Positions 50,015-59,395 of a stretch of 64,000 nt of DNA are shown in pieces. Every line of letters starts with the position of its first letter. Position 1 is the stretch's first letter. Source of the DNA: Anatilimnocola aggregata (lineage in GTDB: Bacteria; Planctomycetota; Planctomycetia; Pirellulales; Pirellulaceae); the NCBI RefSeq assembly GCF_007747655.1, contig NZ_CP036274.1, forward strand, positions 1,178,001 through 1,242,000. Reading direction: 5' to 3'. The position numbers were made by a program, and so were the translations under genes. The notes beneath the pieces were generated by a model, which was not told the origin of the DNA, did no database searches, and saw only the letters and a list, made by a program, of their open reading frames with translations.

Positions 50015-52411
50015 ATGGCCGATCCCTTCAATCCCTATGCTGAATGGCTGGAACTGCCGAGGGATCTGGCTGAACCGAATCACTATCAACTGCTGGGACT
50101 CGAAGCGTTTGAAAGCGATCCCGCGCGGATTGCCAAGGCCGCTGAAACGGCGATGAACAAAGTTCGCAGCTTTCGCCCGGGCGCGAATGCCCGCGCCTGG
50201 TCGAAACTGCTCGATGAGTTGCTGCTGGCGAAAGGAAAACTTCTTGATGGCGATCGGAAACGCGAATACGACGAAGAACTGAAAGAACTGGGGACTGCCG
50301 AGCCGCCCGAAAAAGATGCGCTCGACTCGCTTCCCCCGATGACGACCAGTGCGGCACCGCCGACCGGTGAGAAGCGAAAGTTCAACCCGATGTTCCCACC
50401 CGGCATGGGGCCCAACGTCGGCCTCACGGGGCCCGAGAGTTCGCCCGCTGAATCGCCGCCGCCAGCAACCAGCAAGCCAGTCGAGCGGCCAGCAGCGGCC
50501 AACCTGAATCCTCCTGCTGCGGCACCCAAGCCGGCAGCGTCTGCACCTGCGCCAAAACCAGCGGCCCCTGCGCCGGCGAGTGCACCACCCAGTTATCAAC
50601 CGCCGACTGCTCCTGCACCCAGCGCGCAGCCAGCCCCCGTTGCGCAGGCCGTGCCGGCGGCTGCCTGGAATTCATCAGCGGCACAGGCTCCTGCGGCAGT
50701 ACAGCAGGGGTATGGTGGTCAGCCAGCGCCGCTGCAGCACAATCCCCTGCAACCGGCGATGGGACAGCAGCCCATGATGCAGCCCGGCTATGCTCAGCCG
50801 ATACAGCAGGGACCGATGCAGAATCCCATGGCTGCGCCGGTCTATCCGCAGGCGATGCAACCGGGCAACTATCAACCGGGCATGCCGGCCTACGGCATGC
50901 CTCAGCAACCCTATCAACAACCGACGCAGTCGTATCAGCAGCCCACTTACGACTACGCACAACAACCGTATGCCCAGCCTGTAGCACCCTACGCGCAGCC
51001 GCAGTCTCCGTATGGTCAACCGCAGTCGCAATATGGTCAACCGCAGTCGCAATATGGTCAACCGCAGTCGCAATATGGTCAGCCCCAATATCCGGCGAAC
51101 CAATACGGTGGCATGCCATACGCTCAGCCAGCTGTGCCGATGGCGATGCCCACGGCAGAACCACCGCTGGCCGGTTATGGAGCGCACGGCGGCTACGGCG
51201 CAGCGGCACCTTCTTACGATCCAATGGCACCTGTCGCGATGCCGGTGGCGGTTCCCGCAACTCCAGCCCCTGCAGTACCCGCGGCCATTCCCACGGGCAA
51301 AGCGGTCGCTGCGCCGGTTCGTCCGGTGACTGCGGCGACTGAGCAGCCGCGCAATCCGATGACGAGCCCCATTCCCACGGCAACTGGCGCTGGCCCCCTG
51401 TCGGCACCCGCGAGTTCGCCTGCGAACTCGGCTTACTCGGCCAGCCTCGCAGCGGCTGGTCAACAGAATTCGTCGGACAAGATGGTGTTCTGGGGAGCCG
51501 CAGTCGCGGTGGTGATGCTCGTCGGTGCAGTTGGTTTTGCCATCGTGCAGGCTAACCGCCGGAGTGCCGAAGCGGAGTTGGCCGAAAATCCAGCTCCCGA
51601 CGTTACGCCGATCACACCGGCCGTTACGCCGAAAGTCGAGCCACCCAAAATCAAGCAACCCGCGATTGTGACGCCACCGCCAGTCGTCATGCCTCCGGTG
51701 GTCAAACCACCAGAACCACCTGAGGTGAAGAAACCAGTTCCGGAGCCAGCAATGCCGGCTCCCATGCCCAAGCCCCCCGAGCCGAAGCCGGAACCGACAC
51801 CCATGCCGATTCCGACTCCTCCGCCGCCGATGCCGCCACCACCGACAGAAACCAAGCTGACACCGGTCGAGGCAGCCAGTTTAGCGAAGGCGATGACGAC
51901 CGTTCGCGATGCGCTGTCCGAACGTAATTTTGAAGAGGCGGAGAAGCAACTGGAAATTGCCAAGCAATTGGCACGATCGCCCGAACAAAAGGCCATGCTC
52001 AATCGCTTGAAAGTCTTGAGCGAATACGTCAAACAGTTCGAACGGTCGATCAAGACGCTGATGGCTGACCCGAACTTTGACGCTGGTGCCGAACTGCTGA
52101 TTGGTTCGAGCACGCGCGTGGTGGTGGTCGAGCGGTCTCCCGAGACGCTCGTGATTCGCATTAATGGCATGAATAAGAGTTACTCGCTCAACAGCCTACC
52201 TGAAGGGCTGGCGATGGCACTCATTAACAAACGGCTGGATGCGAACGATCCCGTTTCGAAATTGGTGAAGGGCGCGTATTACGCTGTGTCCAAAAACCGA
52301 AGTAGCGACACGGACACCAAGGCCAAAGACCTGTGGGCCGAAGCCACGCGCGAGGGAGCAGATGCGGCCGACCTGCCCCAAGTGTTGACCGACAAGTATG
52401 AATTCCAATAA
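50015..52411 (+). CDS. Proline-rich membrane protein with J-like N-terminal domain
   Basis: The ATG at 50015 is favoured over a GTG three codons earlier. Residues 1 to 90 resemble a DnaJ-like helical domain (NHYQLLGLEAF, RKREYDEELKEL) but the HPD motif is missing, so it should not stimulate Hsp70. Residues 110 to 490 are Pro/Ala/Gln-rich, including repeats of YGQPQSQ type. One membrane helix follows (MVFWGAAVAVVMLVGAVGF at about 490-510), then a Pro-rich linker and a helical C-terminal domain (ALSERNFEEAEKQLEIAKQL). The likely topology places the C-terminal domain outside the cytoplasm. Function unknown. Confidence 0.75.
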   Translation: MADPFNPYAEWLELPRDLAEPNHYQLLGLEAFESDPARIAKAAETAMNKVRSFRPGANARAWSKLLDELLLAKGKLLDGDRKREYDEELKELGTAEPPEKDALDSLPPMTTSAAPPTGEKRKFNPMFPPGMGPNVGLTGPESSPAESPPPATSKPVERPAAANLNPPAAAPKPAASAPAPKPAAPAPASAPPSYQPPTAPAPSAQPAPVAQAVPAAAWNSSAAQAPAAVQQGYGGQPAPLQHNPLQPAMGQQPMMQPGYAQPIQQGPMQNPMAAPVYPQAMQPGNYQPGMPAYGMPQQPYQQPTQSYQQPTYDYAQQPYAQPVAPYAQPQSPYGQPQSQYGQPQSQYGQPQSQYGQPQYPANQYGGMPYAQPAVPMAMPTAEPPLAGYGAHGGYGAAAPSYDPMAPVAMPVAVPATPAPAVPAAIPTGKAVAAPVRPVTAATEQPRNPMTSPIPTATGAGPLSAPASSPANSAYSASLAAAGQQNSSDKMVFWGAAVAVVMLVGAVGFAIVQANRRSAEAELAENPAPDVTPITPAVTPKVEPPKIKQPAIVTPPPVVMPPVVKPPEPPEVKKPVPEPAMPAPMPKPPEPKPEPTPMPIPTPPPPMPPPPTETKLTPVEAASLAKAMTTVRDALSERNFEEAEKQLEIAKQLARSPEQKAMLNRLKVLSEYVKQFERSIKTLMADPNFDAGAELLIGSSTRVVVVERSPETLVIRINGMNKSYSLNSLPEGLAMALINKRLDANDPVSKLVKGAYYAVSKNRSSDTDTKAKDLWAEATREGADAADLPQVLTDKYEFQ
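51011..51073 (+). repeat. Three 21-base tandem repeats inside the proline-rich gene
   Basis: TATGGTCAACCGCAGTCGCA plus A occurs three times exactly (51011-51031, 51032-51052, 51053-51073), with partial copies before and after. It encodes YGQPQSQ heptads and is prone to length variation. Confidence 0.8.
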
Positions 52412-52425
52412 GCATCTTGCGTTTC

Positions 52426-52598
52426 ATAACTTCCCGGAACGAGTCGTTGGGTAGCTGTGTTCTGCAGTTCGTTGACCTCGCGTTTCTGGGGTATGCCGCG
52501 GTCGATTCGCGGGCTGTTCCCAACCTGCAGAACACAGTCGAAACGGGTTCCAGGCGGCAAACCCCAGGCACCCAGTGCCGCTGAAATCGGGAAGTTAT
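52426..52598. repeat. Interleaved inverted-repeat element (pseudoknot topology)
   Basis: Outer arms ATAACTTCCCG (52426-52436) and CGGGAAGTTAT (52588-52598) are perfect 11-bp complements. Inside, TGTGTTCTGCAG (52456-52467) pairs with 52525-52536 over 12 bp. CTGGGGTATGCCGC (52486-52499) pairs with 52554-52567 with 13 of 14 matches. The order is b, c, b', c', so the last two helices cross as in a pseudoknot. It begins 15 bases after one gene stop and ends 3 bases before the next start. It could be a structured RNA or a mobile repeat. Confidence 0.65.
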
Positions 52599-52601
52599 TA
52601 A

Positions 52602-53093
52602 ATGCTTGATGCTAAGTCGCATGGTGGTGCGGTTCGCATCGAGATCGTCAACGATCCTGCCGCGGAACTGCGCGAAGCGGTCAACGTCGAACTTCGAACA
52701 TTCAACCGGGAGCAAAATCCCGCCTGGTATGCCGCCCGCGCGGCTACCGAGAACGATGCTCAGCCCCTCCACATCTTTGCCTTCAGTCCGGGCGGCCAGG
52801 TCTGCGGCGGCCTGTTTGCCGAGACACAGTTCCACTGGCTGAAGATATCGATTCTCGCCGTAAACTCTGCCCTGCGCGGGCATGGCATCGGCACTCGCCT
52901 GGTGCAGCAGGCTGAAGCGACCGCACTCGCCCGCGGTTGCCGATACGCTTATCTCGATACGATGGAATACCAGGCTCCGATTTTCTATCAGCGGCTTGGC
53001 TATCAAATTGCCGGCACACTTCCCGATTGGGATTCGCACGGGCATGCGAAGTTCTTCCTGACGAAGAAGCTGGCTTCGATGATGCTGGTCTAG
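52602..53093 (+). CDS. GNAT-family acetyltransferase
   Basis: A 163-residue protein with the acetyl-CoA-binding signature ILAVNSALRGHGIGTRLVQQ at about 87-106 (R-x-x-G-x-G type), then an amphipathic helix (AEATALARGCRYAYLDTMEY) and the C-terminal strand with FYQRLGYQIAGTLPD. The substrate is unknown; the small-molecule class of GNAT acetyltransferases is likely. The start codon lies 3 bases after the interleaved repeat, so folding of that repeat could control translation. Confidence 0.85.
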   Translation: MLDAKSHGGAVRIEIVNDPAAELREAVNVELRTFNREQNPAWYAARAATENDAQPLHIFAFSPGGQVCGGLFAETQFHWLKISILAVNSALRGHGIGTRLVQQAEATALARGCRYAYLDTMEYQAPIFYQRLGYQIAGTLPDWDSHGHAKFFLTKKLASMMLV

Positions 53094-53155
53094 ATGATGC
53101 CTCATCGCGCGAGACCGATGTGACAACGCGGCATACAGACCGCAAATCGGGGGGT

Positions 53156-53182
53156 GTTCAATTAAGGGTTCCTTAATTGAAC
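53156..53182. repeat. 12-bp hairpin GTTCAATTAAGG
   Basis: GTTCAATTAAGG (53156-53167) pairs perfectly with CCTTAATTGAAC (53171-53182), loop GTT. No U tract follows, so terminator function is doubtful; it could be an operator. Confidence 0.6.
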
Positions 53183-53220
53183 AGCAGATAGCGCAACTCT
53201 CGGGTTTGGCTGGGGGGTAG

Positions 53221-53249
53221 TGTTCAACAATAGGGGGCTATGTTGAACA
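53221..53249. repeat. Hairpin TGTTCAACA
   Basis: TGTTCAACA (53221-53229) pairs with TGTTGAACA (53241-53249), extended by ATAG/CTAT with one bulged base. It shares TGTTCAA with the hairpin at 53156, and the two may be paired binding sites for the same regulator. Confidence 0.5.
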
Positions 53250-53422
53250 TTTACGACAAAAATAACGTCGCGATTTCCTCGCGGTCGCTGCTGCCGGTCA
53301 GGCCTGCTTGTTCGTCCAGCGCGCCTAGCCTCGCCTGCGGCAGTTGGCTATGCTGGGCGGTTCGCCTCAGCGCTTAGACTGTCGCTGAGAAACTCCCTTT
53401 CCCGCCTGATGAGTGCTCTGTT

Positions 53423-54673
53423 ATGCGTAGTCTCCTTTCGCTGTTCTTGCTTCCTGTACTGTGCACGGCCTCGCTGGCTGCTGCCGAAACCTTCAGCCCC
53501 GAGTTTGAAGTAGCGGCGGGTAACGTCGACCGCACCGGCCAGCCGATTCGCGTTCCCGTCGTCCTGCCCGCTGCCTTCAAAGCGGCCGACGCCACGCTGA
53601 CGATCAATGGCCAGAAGATTCCGGCTCAAGTGACGCAGCCTTCGTTGCTCTCGAAGCCCGCGGCTGCTCCGACTGGTGGACAGAACGCGGAACTGGTCTT
53701 CATCGCTCCTGCCTTCAAAGCGGGCGATACGCTGAAGGGGACCGCGACCATCAGCACTGCTACCAGCATTGAAAAGCCCGTGACGGAGTGGAAGGACACG
53801 CCCGGCGAATACATGGACCTGATCATGGCGGGCAAGCCGGTGCTGCGCTATATGTACGCCAAGCTCGACGAGACGAACAAAGACACGCGCTCGGCCACGT
53901 TCAAGCCTTATCACCATGTGTTCGATCCCGAAGGGAAGCGGCTGATTACCAAAGGCCCCGGCGGCAAGTTCCCGCATCATCGCGGCTTGTATTTCGGCTT
54001 CAACCGCATCAGCTATGGCGAGAAGCAAACCGCTGACACGTGGCACTGCAACAACGGCGAGTTTCAATCGCACGAGAAGGTGCTGGCCAGTGAAGCGGGA
54101 CCGGTGCTAGGCCGGCACACAGTGCAAGTCGATTGGCACGGCAAAGATGGCAAGGCGTTTGCGCAAGAGACTCGCGAGATGACGGCTTACAACACGGCGG
54201 GCGGCACGCTGATTGAATTCGCTACGCGGCTCGATTCTCTGGCTGGCCCGGTGAAACTGGATGGCGACCCGCAGCACGCGGGCTTTCAGTTCCGCGCCAC
54301 ACAAGAAGTGCCCGACAAGACCGCTGCCCAGACGTATTATCTGCGTCCCGATGGCAAGGGGGATGCAGGCAAGTTCCGCAATTGGCCTGCCGACAAGGCG
54401 CACGTCGATTTGCCTTGGAACGCCCTGTCGATCGTGCTCGACGATCAGCGGTACACCATCGGCATGCTTGACCGCCCGCAGAATCCAAAAGAGGCCCGCT
54501 TCAGCGAGCGCGACTACGGCCGCTTTGGTTCGTATTTCGAATACGAAATCGATGCGCAGAAGTCGCTGGAACTGAACTATCGCGTGTGGGTGCAAAAGGG
54601 AGAAATGACCGTCGCGGAAGTGACTCGCCTCGACGACGCTTTCGTTTATCCGGCTGAAGTGAAAGTGAAGTAG
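53423..54673 (+). CDS. DUF6807/PmoA-family exported protein
   Basis: A 416-residue protein with a signal peptide (LLSLFLLPVLCTASLAAAE). It has the family pattern KAYHH-like FKPYHHVFDPEGKRLITKGP and HHRGLYFGFNRI, DTWHCNNGEF, and YFEYEIDAQKSLELNYRVWV. The family is common in Planctomycetota and Bacteroidota and was named after methane oxygenase PmoA, a name not shown to reflect activity. No adjacent oxidase gene is seen. Role probably in carbohydrate or surface metabolism; uncertain. Confidence 0.85.
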   Translation: MRSLLSLFLLPVLCTASLAAAETFSPEFEVAAGNVDRTGQPIRVPVVLPAAFKAADATLTINGQKIPAQVTQPSLLSKPAAAPTGGQNAELVFIAPAFKAGDTLKGTATISTATSIEKPVTEWKDTPGEYMDLIMAGKPVLRYMYAKLDETNKDTRSATFKPYHHVFDPEGKRLITKGPGGKFPHHRGLYFGFNRISYGEKQTADTWHCNNGEFQSHEKVLASEAGPVLGRHTVQVDWHGKDGKAFAQETREMTAYNTAGGTLIEFATRLDSLAGPVKLDGDPQHAGFQFRATQEVPDKTAAQTYYLRPDGKGDAGKFRNWPADKAHVDLPWNALSIVLDDQRYTIGMLDRPQNPKEARFSERDYGRFGSYFEYEIDAQKSLELNYRVWVQKGEMTVAEVTRLDDAFVYPAEVKVK

Positions 54674-54728
54674 TCGATTGTATTCTCGCTGTCACCCTGT
54701 TCCTTTGGCTTCTAGTTAAAAGTTCCCC

Positions 54729-55694
54729 ATGCCGCGACGCTTCATCAATCAGTTGGCCGAACGCGATCAAATCAACGAGGTCTTCCTGATTGCTGACAAG
54801 CAGTTGCGGGCGAATCGACAGGGGAACTTGTACTTGCAACTTCGGCTGGCAGATAAATCGGGCCAGCTGACGGGAATGCTGTGGAACGCAACCGAGGCCA
54901 CGGCGAACCTGATTGAAAGTGGTCAGTACGCGCGAATTCACGGCACCATGCAGCTGTACAACAATCAGCTGCAAATGATTGTGACGAAGGTCGAGCGCGT
55001 GCCGAGCGAGCAGATCGACGAAGCGGACTTCGCGACGCTACAAACGGCCGATGTCGATCGACTGGCCAAACGCCTGGTTGAAATGCTGCGTGAAGTGCGC
55101 AACGTACACCTCCGCAGTCTGGCCGAGAGTTTTCTGGTCGATGAAGCGTTCATGACCAAGTTCACCACGGCTCCGGCAGGAGTGAAGAATCATCACGCCT
55201 TTCGTGGCGGCCTGCTCGAACACGTCGTCAGCTTGATGGAGCTGTGCTCGTCGGTTGCGCCGCACTATGCCGAGCTCGACCCCGACCTGCTGCGGATGGG
55301 GGCGTTCCTGCACGATGCGGGGAAGATCGACGAACTCACCTACGAGAAGGAACTAGGCTACAGCGACGAAGGTCAGCTGATCGGCCACGTGGTGATGGCT
55401 GTCGGCATGGTCGCCGAAAAGTCACTGGAAGCGGCCAAGCTTTCCGGCGAGGCCTTCCCGCGCGAACTCCTCCTGCGTCTGCAGCACATGATCGTCAGCC
55501 ATCATGGCGAGTACGCCTTCGGCAGTCCGAAGCTGCCAATGACCCTGGAGGCAATGGCGCTGCATTATCTGGACAATCTCGATGCCAAGATGCACGCCGT
55601 GAAACAACTGCTGCAAGAAGACAGCGGCAGCGAAAGCCATTGGACCAGTTATAACGCGCCCCTTTCGCGTAAGTTCTTTAAGGGTACGCGTTAA
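54729..55694 (+). CDS. YhaM-like 3'-5' exoribonuclease (OB + HD)
   Basis: A 321-residue protein with an OB-fold nucleic-acid binding domain (LYLQLRLADKSGQLTGMLWN, YARIHGTMQLYNNQLQM) and an HD phosphohydrolase domain (FRGGLLEHVVSLMELCS, MGAFLHDAGKIDEL, HHGEYAFGSPKLPMTLEAMA) holding the His and Asp metal ligands. YhaM family enzymes degrade RNA from the 3' end with Mn2+. The order and length fit the family. The start ATG at 54729 has no strong site. Confidence 0.85.
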   Translation: MPRRFINQLAERDQINEVFLIADKQLRANRQGNLYLQLRLADKSGQLTGMLWNATEATANLIESGQYARIHGTMQLYNNQLQMIVTKVERVPSEQIDEADFATLQTADVDRLAKRLVEMLREVRNVHLRSLAESFLVDEAFMTKFTTAPAGVKNHHAFRGGLLEHVVSLMELCSSVAPHYAELDPDLLRMGAFLHDAGKIDELTYEKELGYSDEGQLIGHVVMAVGMVAEKSLEAAKLSGEAFPRELLLRLQHMIVSHHGEYAFGSPKLPMTLEAMALHYLDNLDAKMHAVKQLLQEDSGSESHWTSYNAPLSRKFFKGTR

Positions 55695-55758
55695 GGATTC
55701 CGCAACGTCCAGCATTAGGGCCGCTGCCAGCAGTCCAGCAGGGGCAATCTCTTCTGTC

Positions 55759-55956
55759 TCAGTAAGCGCGCACCAGTAGCGCCTGTGGCCAGCCTATTTC
55801 ATCAAGCGTAGGCTCGAGAAAAATGTTACGCGATTCTTGGCAACTGCGGGAAATCCGTCGCGATAACTGTCTAGCTTCCTGACGAACCCATCGCGTGATC
55901 TGGTTTAAGTCGGCCTGCAATCTGGTCGGCCGGCGAACTTGGCTCCGCGGTTTCAC
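55759..55956 (-). CDS. Possible 65-residue protein (weak)
   Basis: An open frame from a GTG (55956) on the minus strand in an otherwise empty 285-base gap. It is helical and basic at the start (KPRSQVRRPTRLQADLNQIT) and has no recognisable family and no good ribosome binding site. It may be a shadow; reported only because no other gene accounts for the gap. Confidence 0.2.
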   Translation of the reverse strand: MKPRSQVRRPTRLQADLNQITRWVRQEARQLSRRISRSCQESRNIFLEPTLDEIGWPQALLVRAY

Positions 55957-55980
55957 CCAACTTAGACGCGAGACCCCAAC

Positions 55981-56925
55981 ATGCCCAGTTCACAACGCAC
56001 CGCCTTTGAGGCCGCTGCTTTCAAAAAAGATTGGAAAGTTGCTTACAACAACTTTCGCATCCTCAGCATGAGCGAAATGTGCAAAGGCCTTCATGCTCTG
56101 GGCAAGTTTACTCGCGAAGCATTCTGGAATGAACGACACGACAATTTGAACTTCCAAGTGGAACTGGAACGCTGGGAATACGCCTATACCGTCGTACGTT
56201 TCCACACCCTTCCCGCGAACCCTCCCAACTCGGGGCAGGAGCAGGAAGCCAAGGACTTTTTGAAGGGGATTTTAAAGAAGCCCGTCTCGACGATCGAGAA
56301 AAACTTGGGCTACTCCATGCAGGCGGTCAACTACACGCTGACCAAGAACAATATCAAAGGGGCAAACTGGGACTTTTATACCCCCGCCACGAAGTCCAAC
56401 TCGTACGAATACTATGCCCGCAAGGCCGCGGCCGAGACGGACCCGAAGGAAAAGGCGAAGCTGCAAGCCCTCGCCGACAGCCACAAAAACGCGACCGACA
56501 TTTGCGTGTACGACAAAACACGCCCCGACAGCGATGCCGAGTTTGCGACTCAGGCCAAGACAAAGGCGATGACGGTTCTCGATGAATACCGCATTATCGC
56601 CGCCAATGCCAAGAAGAATGGCTGCGGCAATTGCGGCGAAAATTCCATTGTCGCCTTCATGTTTTTGTACGACATGGGAGTTCGCCCCATCGAACGTGTC
56701 GCCGCTTTCGAAGATCATGCGTTCGTGATCATTGGCCGGGCCAATGTGAAAATCAACGATTACGCCAATTGGGGCCCCCATGCCGTCCTCTGCGATCCTT
56801 GGGCGCAGGGATTTCGCAGTGGCCAGCCGGGCTCGGGAACTTACTCCGGTGCTCGTTACGTGGAGGTTATGGGGACGTTGCTGAGCAGTGTCAAGATTCG
56901 CCCCGACTTCTATCGAGCGTCGTAG
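55981..56925 (+). CDS. Putative papain/transglutaminase-like cysteine protease or deamidase
   Basis: A 314-residue soluble protein without a signal peptide. Its first 200 residues are helical and unrecognised. The C-terminal part has GCGNCGENSIVAFMFLYDMG (Cys218, Cys215 nearby), EDHAFVIIG (His246) and HAVLCDPWAQGF (Asp272), the Cys-His-Asp spacing of papain- or transglutaminase-like catalytic triads. This pattern is seen in secreted effectors and toxins of several bacteria. No immunity or secretion gene is adjacent. The activity is inferred from motif order only. Confidence 0.5.
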   Translation: MPSSQRTAFEAAAFKKDWKVAYNNFRILSMSEMCKGLHALGKFTREAFWNERHDNLNFQVELERWEYAYTVVRFHTLPANPPNSGQEQEAKDFLKGILKKPVSTIEKNLGYSMQAVNYTLTKNNIKGANWDFYTPATKSNSYEYYARKAAAETDPKEKAKLQALADSHKNATDICVYDKTRPDSDAEFATQAKTKAMTVLDEYRIIAANAKKNGCGNCGENSIVAFMFLYDMGVRPIERVAAFEDHAFVIIGRANVKINDYANWGPHAVLCDPWAQGFRSGQPGSGTYSGARYVEVMGTLLSSVKIRPDFYRAS

Positions 56926-56958
56926 GCTGGAGAGTTGTCCACGAACGCCTGAACGGGT

Positions 56959-58389
56959 TCACTCGATCTCATATCGAATATGCCCGTGCTGCTGCGAGCG
57001 GCTAATACGGTCGAGCGAGTAGAGTCCGGCGAGGACGAACTCAACGCACGAAGCGCGGACGGCCGGATCGCTGGCGGCGTTCACTTCAAAGGCCTTATCC
57101 CAAACTGGCGGCACACGTTTGAGTCGATCGGCATAGTGCGCCGAAGGAAGCATATCGCCCACTTCGATCTTTACCCCTTTGCCAAAGATTTCGGCAATCT
57201 CTTGCAGTCCATGCTCTTCGACGTATTGATTGAAGACGTTGCGAATCGCTTCAGCAATCACGGCATCGAGTACCTGTCGTTCCGACATTTGATGGCTTCC
57301 CATCATGTCGAGTTCCAGTTTGCCCAGCGACGATGAATAGAGATGCCCCAGGTCGCTGATTCGCGGCACGGCGGGCTTCTCACCCAGCAGTACCGATCGT
57401 TGCCTGGCGGAAGCGATCATGGTGCCGTAATTGGCGATGCTGAACCGCGCGCTCACCCCCGATTGCTGGTCGATGTACTTGCTCTTGCGAGCCTGAATGG
57501 TGATCTGTTCGATCAGTTCCTTCATGAAGTACGGCACAACCACTGGGTAATCGCCGCCCAGATCGACCTTGGCCTCTTGCTCGAGAATCTTGATTCCCAA
57601 GTCGCGCTCGCGCGGATAGTGCGTGTGGATAACACTGCCGATCCGGTCCTTCAACTGCGGAATCACCTTGCCGCTGCGGTTGTAGGTCGACGGGTTCGCA
57701 CTGAACAGGATCAGCACGTCGATTTCGAAGCGGACGGGAAAGCCGCGAATCTGCACATCGCGTTCTTCGAGAATATTGAACAGGCCGACCTGCACCAGCT
57801 CATCGAGTTCCGGCAATTCGTTCATCGCGAAAATGCCGCGATGCATCCGCGGAATGAGCCCGAAGTGCAGCGCCTCTTCGGTCGACATGCTCACACCCGA
57901 GGCGAGCTTCGAGGGATCGATTTCGCCGATGATGTCGGCAAACTTCGTTCCCGGTGAAAGACGCTCGGCGTAGCGATCTTCGCGCTTCCACCATTTGATC
58001 GGAGTTTCTGCCGGCGAATGCTCGGCCAGGAAGCGTTTAGCGACCGTGGTAACGGGCGAGCAAGGATCTTCGTGCAAAGGGACGCCGGGAATATCGAGGT
58101 ACGGAACTTCCTCGTCGAGAAAACGGACCAATGTGCGCATCAACCGGCTCTTGCCTTGCCCCTTTTCGCCGAGGAAGAGCATGTCGTGACTGGCGAGTAG
58201 GGCAATGTTCACTTCGGGAACAACGGTATCTTCGTAGCCCACGATGCCAGGAAACAGATCCTCGCCGCTGGCGAGTGCTTTCAGGAAATTGTCGTGCAGT
58301 TCGCGTTTGACCGGTTTCGAAACCCAGCCACTTTCGCGCAGTTGTTGCAGATTGGCGGGACGATGGTGGGTTGGACTGGCCTCTGTCAT
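56959..58389 (-). CDS. MoxR/magnesium-chelatase-type AAA ATPase
   Basis: The ATG at 58389 ([20 protein letters not shown]) is preferred; the frame is open for 46 more codons upstream. The 476-residue product has Walker [15 protein letters not shown], a chelatase-like inserted region ([20 protein letters not shown]), sensor motifs and [19 protein letters not shown]. Closest in layout to magnesium chelatase subunit I and MoxR-type ATPases that load or remodel protein complexes. The expected von Willebrand (VWA) partner is not adjacent. Function inferred from fold only. Confidence 0.8.
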   Translation of the reverse strand: MTEASPTHHRPANLQQLRESGWVSKPVKRELHDNFLKALASGEDLFPGIVGYEDTVVPEVNIALLASHDMLFLGEKGQGKSRLMRTLVRFLDEEVPYLDIPGVPLHEDPCSPVTTVAKRFLAEHSPAETPIKWWKREDRYAERLSPGTKFADIIGEIDPSKLASGVSMSTEEALHFGLIPRMHRGIFAMNELPELDELVQVGLFNILEERDVQIRGFPVRFEIDVLILFSANPSTYNRSGKVIPQLKDRIGSVIHTHYPRERDLGIKILEQEAKVDLGGDYPVVVPYFMKELIEQITIQARKSKYIDQQSGVSARFSIANYGTMIASARQRSVLLGEKPAVPRISDLGHLYSSSLGKLELDMMGSHQMSERQVLDAVIAEAIRNVFNQYVEEHGLQEIAEIFGKGVKIEVGDMLPSAHYADRLKRVPPVWDKAFEVNAASDPAVRASCVEFVLAGLYSLDRISRSQQHGHIRYEIE

Positions 58390-58585
58390 CAGGATTCTCG
58401 CTGGAGCGATGGTGCTTTGGTTCGTTCTGGTAGTGATCGCATTATACGGGGGCGGCCAAGGGGCAAGGGTTGGAGCAGAATCAGCGCAGTCGCTGTTATC
58501 TGTTGCGGGTAACCACGGTTGAAGCATTGCCTCGATGCATCGCCGGCAGAAACAAATCGCAACCGTTCACATAGGAGTGCTTGAA

Positions 58586-59395
58586 ATGAAGCGCAACGGA
58601 CTGCACTTGAAGCTGCAAGCCTGGCGAGTCGAAGGAGAGAAGTTAGCGGGGTCGCTGACGCAATTAGCCCAGCGAGCATCGGTCTATCGGCACATTTATC
58701 GGGCTTCGGGTGGGAATCACATTTTCCCACTCATCGCAGCGCACGGTGCGTTGTGGGCCCGGGGCTACTTTCGCTGGGCCCTCGATCTGGGGCAGAAGCT
58801 CGCCTGGCAGTATGCGTTCCAACCAGAGCTAAAGGCCAGCCAGCTCGCCTCGCTGGACAGTTTCGCTAACGCGTTTCGCGATATCAATCGCCGCGTCTGT
58901 GCCGACACGTACGCCAATTTTCATTTCACCGCCGAACATGGCGAAGAGGCCGCCGCGACCGACCTCGTTCCGCTCGACTTACTGCAATCGCTGAATAAAG
59001 TGCATGCCGCCCAGCGCACCGGGCGAGTGCTCACGGATGCGGAAAAACAGGAGATCTTTACCGCTCATTTTTTGTATGAACAGGAACATGTGGTCGGCCC
59101 CAGCCTGCAAGCCGCGGTGGACGCCTTCGATTGGCCAGCTGCCAAATTCATCGCCCTCCGACCGGTGATTCATTTTGCCTACTTTCCCGAGCGGACTTCG
59201 TATTGGTTTCGGAACTTTGCCGACCGCTCAGAGCGCATCAGCCGCGGGCAGCAAGCCTTTCAACTGGCCGCCGCAGCAGGCTTTCCAAGGGTCGAGGCCG
59301 CCCTGCGTAAGTACGAAATGCTCCCCGAGGCCTTCTTTGCGCAACCCAGCGAATACTTCGCCTCGCTCCGGCAACAAGTGCTGGGAGTTGCCTGA
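58586..59395 (+). CDS. Hypothetical 269-residue protein
   Basis: The start at 58586 is favoured because AGGAGTGCTT lies upstream; a longer frame begins at 58535. The protein is helical without signal or membrane segments (AYRHIYRASGGNHIFPLIAA-like N part, GYFRWALDLGQKLAWQYAFQ, AAHFLYEQEHVVGPSLQAAV). It contains many aromatic and His residues but no metal motif is certain. Divergent from the AAA ATPase and upstream of nrdJ; no family recognised. Confidence 0.6.
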   Translation: MKRNGLHLKLQAWRVEGEKLAGSLTQLAQRASVYRHIYRASGGNHIFPLIAAHGALWARGYFRWALDLGQKLAWQYAFQPELKASQLASLDSFANAFRDINRRVCADTYANFHFTAEHGEEAAATDLVPLDLLQSLNKVHAAQRTGRVLTDAEKQEIFTAHFLYEQEHVVGPSLQAAVDAFDWPAAKFIALRPVIHFAYFPERTSYWFRNFADRSERISRGQQAFQLAAAAGFPRVEAALRKYEMLPEAFFAQPSEYFASLRQQVLGVA

